DNA from: Metabacillus kandeliae
GTDB taxonomy: Bacteria > Bacillota > Bacilli > Bacillales > Bacillaceae
Direction of reading: 5' to 3'
NCBI RefSeq assembly: GCF_021166585.1
Contig: NZ_JAJOZE010000001.1
Span: forward strand, 1,219,304 to 1,283,303
Length of the DNA: 64,000 nucleotides
Every line of letters begins with the position of its first letter. Position 1 is the stretch's first letter. Below, piece by piece: positions 60,687 to 64,000 of the stretch. Made by a program: the position numbers and the translations under genes. The notes beneath the pieces are model-generated. The model was given only the letters and a program-made list of their open reading frames with translations. It had not been told where the DNA came from and ran no database searches.

Positions 60687-61373
60687 TTATACACCTCCTG
60701 ATTCATTTCCAACTAATGAAGAACCGATGCGGATAAAGGTTGCTCCTTCTTCTGCCGCGATTACATAATCATTTGACATGCCCATCGAGAGCTCTGTGCA
60801 AGGGGCATAGCCTATGTTCTGTCCTTTAATGCTCTCCTGCAGATGCTTCAATGTTCTGAAGCAATTTCTGATCTCTTGTTCATTATCGGTATATGGGGCC
60901 ATTGTCATTAGGCCTGCCACCTGTATTTTCGGAAAATCTTTCAGCTTTTCAATAAAATTCTGCACTTCTTCCGGTTTCAGTCCATGCTTGGACTCCTCCC
61001 CGGAAACGTTAACCTGTACGAAGCATTTCACCTGCCTAGCCGCACGCTTTTGAATTTCTTCTGCCAGTGCAAGCCTGTCCAGTGAATGAATGTAATCTGC
61101 GTGATCAATCATACTTTTTACTTTTCTCGTCTGAAGAGAGCCGATAAAATGCCATACCGCTTCTTCTCCAATTGCTTCTTTTTTTTCCAGCAGTCCTTCA
61201 GGCCGGTTTTCACCAAAATGGCGGATGCCTGCCTCATACGCTTCCAGCGCCCTTACGGCGGTTACATATTTCGTTACAGCAATGACGGTAATGCTGTCAG
61301 AGCTGCGGCCGGCTCTTTCGCAGGCAGCATGGATGTTATTCTGAATAACTGTTGCGTTATCTGCTACGTTCAA
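60687..61373 (-). CDS. ylmE: PLP homeostasis protein YlmE (YggS/PROSC family)
   Basis: 228-residue alanine-racemase-like TIM barrel without the C-terminal domain. PLP-lysine motif [16 protein letters not shown] with the family Lys, [24 protein letters not shown], and the phosphate-binding [22 protein letters not shown]. Buffers free PLP. The probable start is TTG at 61373, overlapping the ylmD stop. Confidence 0.95.
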   Translation of the reverse strand: MNVADNATVIQNNIHAACERAGRSSDSITVIAVTKYVTAVRALEAYEAGIRHFGENRPEGLLEKKEAIGEEAVWHFIGSLQTRKVKSMIDHADYIHSLDRLALAEEIQKRAARQVKCFVQVNVSGEESKHGLKPEEVQNFIEKLKDFPKIQVAGLMTMAPYTDNEQEIRNCFRTLKHLQESIKGQNIGYAPCTELSMGMSNDYVIAAEEGATFIRIGSSLVGNESGGV

Positions 61374-62209
61374 ATGGTGTCTGCCTCCTCTTTCATGCCG
61401 ACAAAGCTGATCATTCTGCCCGTTTTCCCATTATCTCTCCGATGGGAGAAAAACAAGTCGCTCTCACAGCCTGTACAATAAGAAGATACGTGTATGTTTT
61501 CATCTTTAAGCCCGGCTTTAATGAGAAGCTGACGATTTAATTCTTTCAAGTCAAGGGAAAATTGCCCCTTTTTTATTTCAGAGTAGATTTTATCAGGCTC
61601 TGCCGCATTTTGGCTGTACACATGGTCCATCACCCTGCTGTCAACCGTGTAGCAGCATGGACCGATGGATGGGCCGATAACCGCAATAATGCGATCAGGA
61701 TCTGCTTGTTCCTTCTCTGTCCATTCCTGCACCATTCTTCCGGCAATGTTCTTTACAGTGCCTTTCCAGCCTGCGTGTGCAGTGCCGACCAGCTTTTGCT
61801 GCTTTTCAAAAAAGAATAAAGGCACACAATCGGCAAAGCAAAGGGCAAGCATAATATTTTTCTCTTTTGTGTAAAGGCCGTCCGTTCCCTTAATGGCCGT
61901 GCTGTAATCAAGAGTGCCTTTCCCTTTGTCATCGCTGCCGGCTTTGTAAATGATGCTGTCATGCACTTGATCGGCAAAAACCCATTGTTCAAGCGGCATA
62001 CTCAGCTGTTCCGCCAGTTTATTGCGGTTCTTTTGCACTGCCAGCGGATCATCGCCGACATGGAGTCCCATGTTCAGCTCAGCATAGCTGCCATTGCTGA
62101 AGCCTCCGTCCATGAGTGTAAAACCTGCTGTTACAGAAGAATCCACCCTGTTTAAAAGAGGGATGTCCATATATGTCAACTCTTGCTGCTGAAATGCGTC
62201 CGGGTTCAT
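61370..62209 (-). CDS. ylmD: Multicopper oxidase-like laccase-domain protein YlmD (PgeF family)
   Basis: 279-residue DUF152/PgeF family protein. Conserved [46 protein letters not shown] and [12 protein letters not shown] motifs supply the metal-site His and Cys. Relatives hydrolyse mis-made peptidoglycan precursors (PgeF) or act on purine nucleosides. ATG 62209 with AAGGA upstream is chosen over the longer frame to 62275. Confidence 0.94.
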   Translation of the reverse strand: MNPDAFQQQELTYMDIPLLNRVDSSVTAGFTLMDGGFSNGSYAELNMGLHVGDDPLAVQKNRNKLAEQLSMPLEQWVFADQVHDSIIYKAGSDDKGKGTLDYSTAIKGTDGLYTKEKNIMLALCFADCVPLFFFEKQQKLVGTAHAGWKGTVKNIAGRMVQEWTEKEQADPDRIIAVIGPSIGPCCYTVDSRVMDHVYSQNAAEPDKIYSEIKKGQFSLDLKELNRQLLIKAGLKDENIHVSSYCTGCESDLFFSHRRDNGKTGRMISFVGMKEEADTI

Positions 62210-62300
62210 TTTACCATTCCTTACATAAAGACTGTTTTCGCAGAGATTGTTGCTATTCGTAAAAGCCTTTATCACGCTTTTTGCCTAGCTTCGGGGCATC

Positions 62301-62376
62301 TTTTCTTAAAGTTTTTGCAGTGTAGCTGGATTGTTGAACAAAATATAGGATTGTGAGCAACAAAGTTTAAGAAAAG
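62301..62376. repeat. Long inverted repeat upstream of ylmD
   Basis: Arms CTTTTCTTAAA and TTTAAGAAAAG, about 12 bases each, separated by about 50 bases of AT-rich DNA, in the gap between ylmC and ylmD. Could be a leader hairpin or operator; nothing known matches. Confidence 0.45.
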
Positions 62377-62459
62377 AGCCTACATAAAAGATAGCTTCGT
62401 TTCAATGCCCTCATTTTACCACATCTTTCCCATGGCGTCCGAGTTAAATGAGGATATTT

Positions 62460-62717
62460 TTATTCGATGGAGGCTTCTTCTGTTCTGCTAACCCTGACTA
62501 GAATTACATCTTCGCCAATTTTTACGATATTCCTCCAAGGAATGACAAATTCCTCCTCTTTTCCGAAAAAACCAAGCATTTTCCCCTGTCCGCTGATGAT
62601 GATCGCCTGGATTTTTCCGGTTGTGACATTGATATCAAAATCGCCTATGCTTCCAAGCTTTTTTCCGTCCGAAACATTCACAACATCCTTTGTCTGGAAC
62701 TCTGATATGTTCATCAT
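62460..62717 (-). CDS. ylmC: YlmC/YmxH family PRC-barrel sporulation protein
   Basis: 85-residue PRC-barrel protein (84 from the second ATG): ISEFQTKDVVNVSDGKKLGS, IGDFDINVTTGKIQAIIISG and FVIPWRNIVKIGEDVILVRV. Family members are linked to sporulation; function unknown. RBS GGGGGAACTG. A weak sigma-E-like element is suggested upstream. ylmA and ylmB, which flank this gene in some bacilli, are absent here. Confidence 0.92.
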   Translation of the reverse strand: MMNISEFQTKDVVNVSDGKKLGSIGDFDINVTTGKIQAIIISGQGKMLGFFGKEEEFVIPWRNIVKIGEDVILVRVSRTEEASIE

Positions 62718-62762
62718 TTTTCAGTTCCCCCTGCCGCAGCGATTAAGCTTGCTTATTACCAT

Positions 62763-62790
62763 AGCCTATGATGAAAAAGGGGGCAGTATG
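62763..62790 (-). promoter_or_regulatory. Possible sigma-E-type promoter of ylmC
   Basis: Minus strand CATACT (62785-62790), 14-base spacer, CATAGGCT (62763-62770), resembling sigma-E -35 and -10 patterns. Weak by eye. Confidence 0.3.
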
Positions 62791-62805
62791 ATTCATATAA
62801 AACGC

Positions 62806-62840
62806 AAAAAAGACTGCCTGTAAAGCGGAGCAGCCTTTTT
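62806..62840 (-). terminator. Terminator of sigG
   Basis: Stem AAAAGGCTGC / GCAGTCTTTT (one G-U pair) then TTG on the minus strand, 10 bases after the sigG stop. Confidence 0.75.
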
Positions 62841-62850
62841 GTTCCTTCCT

Positions 62851-63630
62851 TTATTGCTGAATGTTCTTATTCATTTGCCTGATCGCAGCTTTTTCAAGGC
62901 GCGAAACCTGTGCCTGGGAAATGCCGATTTCTTCAGCAACTTCCATTTGTGTCTTGCCTTGAAAGAAACGCTTCCTGAGAATCATTTTTTCCCTGTCGTT
63001 CAGCCTGCGCATGCCTTCTTTTAAGGCAATTTCTTCGATCCAGTGGATGTCCCTGTTCCGTTCGTCGCTCAGCTGGTCCATCACATAAATCGGGTCCCCG
63101 CCGTCGTTGTAGATTGGTTCAAAAAGAGAAACAGGATCCTGAATGGCATCGAGTGCGAATACAATCTCCTCATGCGGAACTTCAAGCACTCTTGCAATTT
63201 CTTCTGCCGTCGGTTCTTTTGAGGTTTCGCTGATCAATTTTTCTCTGACTTGAAGAGCTTTATAGGCAATATCCCTTAAGGACCTTGAAACCCTGATCGG
63301 ATTGTTGTCCCGCAGGTAGCGCCTGATCTCTCCAATAATCATTGGAACAGCATATGTAGAGAATTTAACGTTCTGTCCGAGGTCGAAATTATCAATGGAC
63401 TTCATCAAGCCGATGCAGCCGACTTGAAACAGGTCATCAACAAATTCTCCGCGGTTGTTAAAACGCTGAATAACACTTAAAACCAGCCTTAAATTTCCAT
63501 TGACCAGTTTTTCTCTTGCTGATCGATCTCCGCTTTGCATTGCTGCAAATAATTTCCGCATTTCATCATTCTTTAATACTGGAAGCTTAGATGTATCTAC
63601 GCCGCAGATTTCAACTTTATTTCGTGTCAA
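62851..63630 (-). CDS. sigG: RNA polymerase sigma-G factor
   Basis: 259-residue late forespore sigma factor. The sequence after the start (TRNKVEICGVDTSKLPVLKN) is the SigG N terminus; regions 2 (NLRLVLSVIQRFNNRGEFVD, DLFQVGCIGLMKSIDNFDL), 3 and 4 (MILRKRFFQGKTQMEVAEEI) are intact. The start is TTG at 63630 with GGAGGGAAAGAA upstream; the longer frame to 63732 has no RBS and crosses the sigE terminator. A sigma-F/G promoter sits just upstream. Confidence 0.97.
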   Translation of the reverse strand: MTRNKVEICGVDTSKLPVLKNDEMRKLFAAMQSGDRSAREKLVNGNLRLVLSVIQRFNNRGEFVDDLFQVGCIGLMKSIDNFDLGQNVKFSTYAVPMIIGEIRRYLRDNNPIRVSRSLRDIAYKALQVREKLISETSKEPTAEEIARVLEVPHEEIVFALDAIQDPVSLFEPIYNDGGDPIYVMDQLSDERNRDIHWIEEIALKEGMRRLNDREKMILRKRFFQGKTQMEVAEEIGISQAQVSRLEKAAIRQMNKNIQQ

Positions 63631-63666
63631 TTCTTTCCCTCCCTGGAGGAGCTGCTGTACAAAGTT

Positions 63667-63695
63667 CAGTATCTCCGGGGGCTGGAAAATTATGC
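63667..63695 (-). promoter_or_regulatory. Sigma-F/sigma-G promoter of sigG
   Basis: -35 GCATA (63691-63695), 14-base spacer, -10 GGAGATACTG (63667-63676), fitting GYATA and GGnnAnAnTn. Expected for a forespore-specific, partly autoregulated sigG. Confidence 0.85.
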
Positions 63696-63701
63696 ACAAT
63701 G

Positions 63702-63727
63702 AAAAAAGGGAAGGAGCTCCTTCCCTT
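63702..63727 (-). terminator. Terminator of the sigE transcript
   Basis: Perfect 22-base palindrome AAGGGAAGGAG / CTCCTTCCCTT followed on the minus strand by TTTTTTC, between sigE and sigG; sits just upstream of the sigG promoter. Confidence 0.88.
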
Positions 63728-63782
63728 GTCAAAATGAGGATTTTCTGCGGCTTTAGCGGCAGAAAAAAATTTTTTTTTGCTG

Positions 63783-64000
63783 TTAGACCATTTTATTAAA
63801 TTCTTTCCTCAGTCTTTTAATGATTCTTTTTTCCAGTCTGGAAATATAGGACTGGGAGATGCCAAGCATATCAGCGACATCCTTTTGTGTTTTTTCCTCT
63901 CCTCCCTGAAGGCCGAATCTCAGTTCCATGATCTGCTTTTCCCTGTCATTCAGCTGCTGCAGGGCTTTAAGAAGAAGCTTGCGGTCCACATTGGCTTCAA
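63783..64000 (-). CDS. sigE: RNA polymerase sigma-E factor (C-terminal part, cut by window edge)
   Basis: Last ~72 residues of the mother-cell sigma factor SigE: the frame reads [40 protein letters not shown] and [20 protein letters not shown], ending FNKMV, which is region 4 with its helix-turn-helix. The GTG at 63989 is internal; the true start and pro-sequence lie beyond base 64000. Confidence 0.95.
   Translation of the reverse strand, partial: EANVDRKLLLKALQQLNDREKQIMELRFGLQGGEEKTQKDVADMLGISQSYISRLEKRIIKRLRKEFNKMV

Overview
The window is chromosomal DNA of an endospore-forming member of the Bacillaceae (Bacillus in the broad sense). The call rests on the sporulation sigma factors sigE and sigG, the 26-residue SpoVM peptide, DivIVA/SepF, RemA, PrkC/PrpC, and a gene order that follows, read on the minus strand, the well-known Bacillus subtilis segment sigE-sigG-ylmC-ylmDE-sepF-ylmGH-divIVA-ileS-ylyA-lspA-ylyB-pyr operon-cysH operon-yloA(rqcH)-yloB-yloC-remA-gmk-rpoZ-coaBC-priA-def-fmt-rsmB-rlmN-prpC-prkC-rsgA-thiN-spoVM-rpmB-yloU-yloV-sdaAB-sdaAA-recG. 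Species cannot be fixed from the sequence alone.

Layout by window coordinate: 1-4310 holds recG (partial), the two serine dehydratase subunits, FakA and its Asp23-family partner; 4311-6335 rpmB (plus strand), spoVM, thiN and a small unknown ORF; 6387-18864 a tightly overlapping block of ribosome-assembly, kinase/phosphatase, rRNA methylation, formylation/deformylation, PriA, CoaBC, omega, Gmk and RemA genes; 18939-24506 YicC-family RNase, a Ca2+ P-type ATPase and RqcH; 24507-32543 an accessory segment (peptide transporter, EgtB, gamma-glutamyltransferase, quinone oxidoreductase, a frameshifted NERD gene and several repeats); 32544-38930 the sulfate assimilation and siroheme operon under a SAM riboswitch; 38931-40730 a small charged protein and a PAS histidine kinase; 40734-52613 the complete pyrimidine operon with three PyrR attenuators; 52610-58257 ylyB, lspA, ylyA, a tandem repeat array and ileS with its T-box; 58264-64000 the division cluster and the sporulation sigma factors.

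How the genes work together: the pyr operon makes UMP and is controlled by PyrR binding at three leader hairpins. The cys operon converts sulfate to sulfide (CysP, Sat, CysC, CysH) and makes the siroheme cofactor (SumT, SirB, SirC); a SAM-I riboswitch heads it, in front of a tiny YezD-like gene, and a second terminator precedes cysH. ileS is controlled by a T-box with an isoleucine specifier. The housekeeping block couples translation quality control with cell-wall sensing (PrkC/PrpC).

No CRISPR, prophage, transposase or rRNA/tRNA gene was found. The most unusual signals are not genes. Two arrays of exactly 21-bp-spaced ACTGTCC/ACTGGCG motifs lie downstream of the cys operon. A 3.7-copy, roughly 123-bp tandem array of imperfect palindromes lies between ylyA and ileS. 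Three GC-rich palindromic repeats of one family are dispersed in the window, one of them inside a 357-bp MITE-like element with GGCTGGGACATAA ends. In addition, rpe is missing from its usual place next to rsgA, where a 59-60-residue unknown ORF sits instead.
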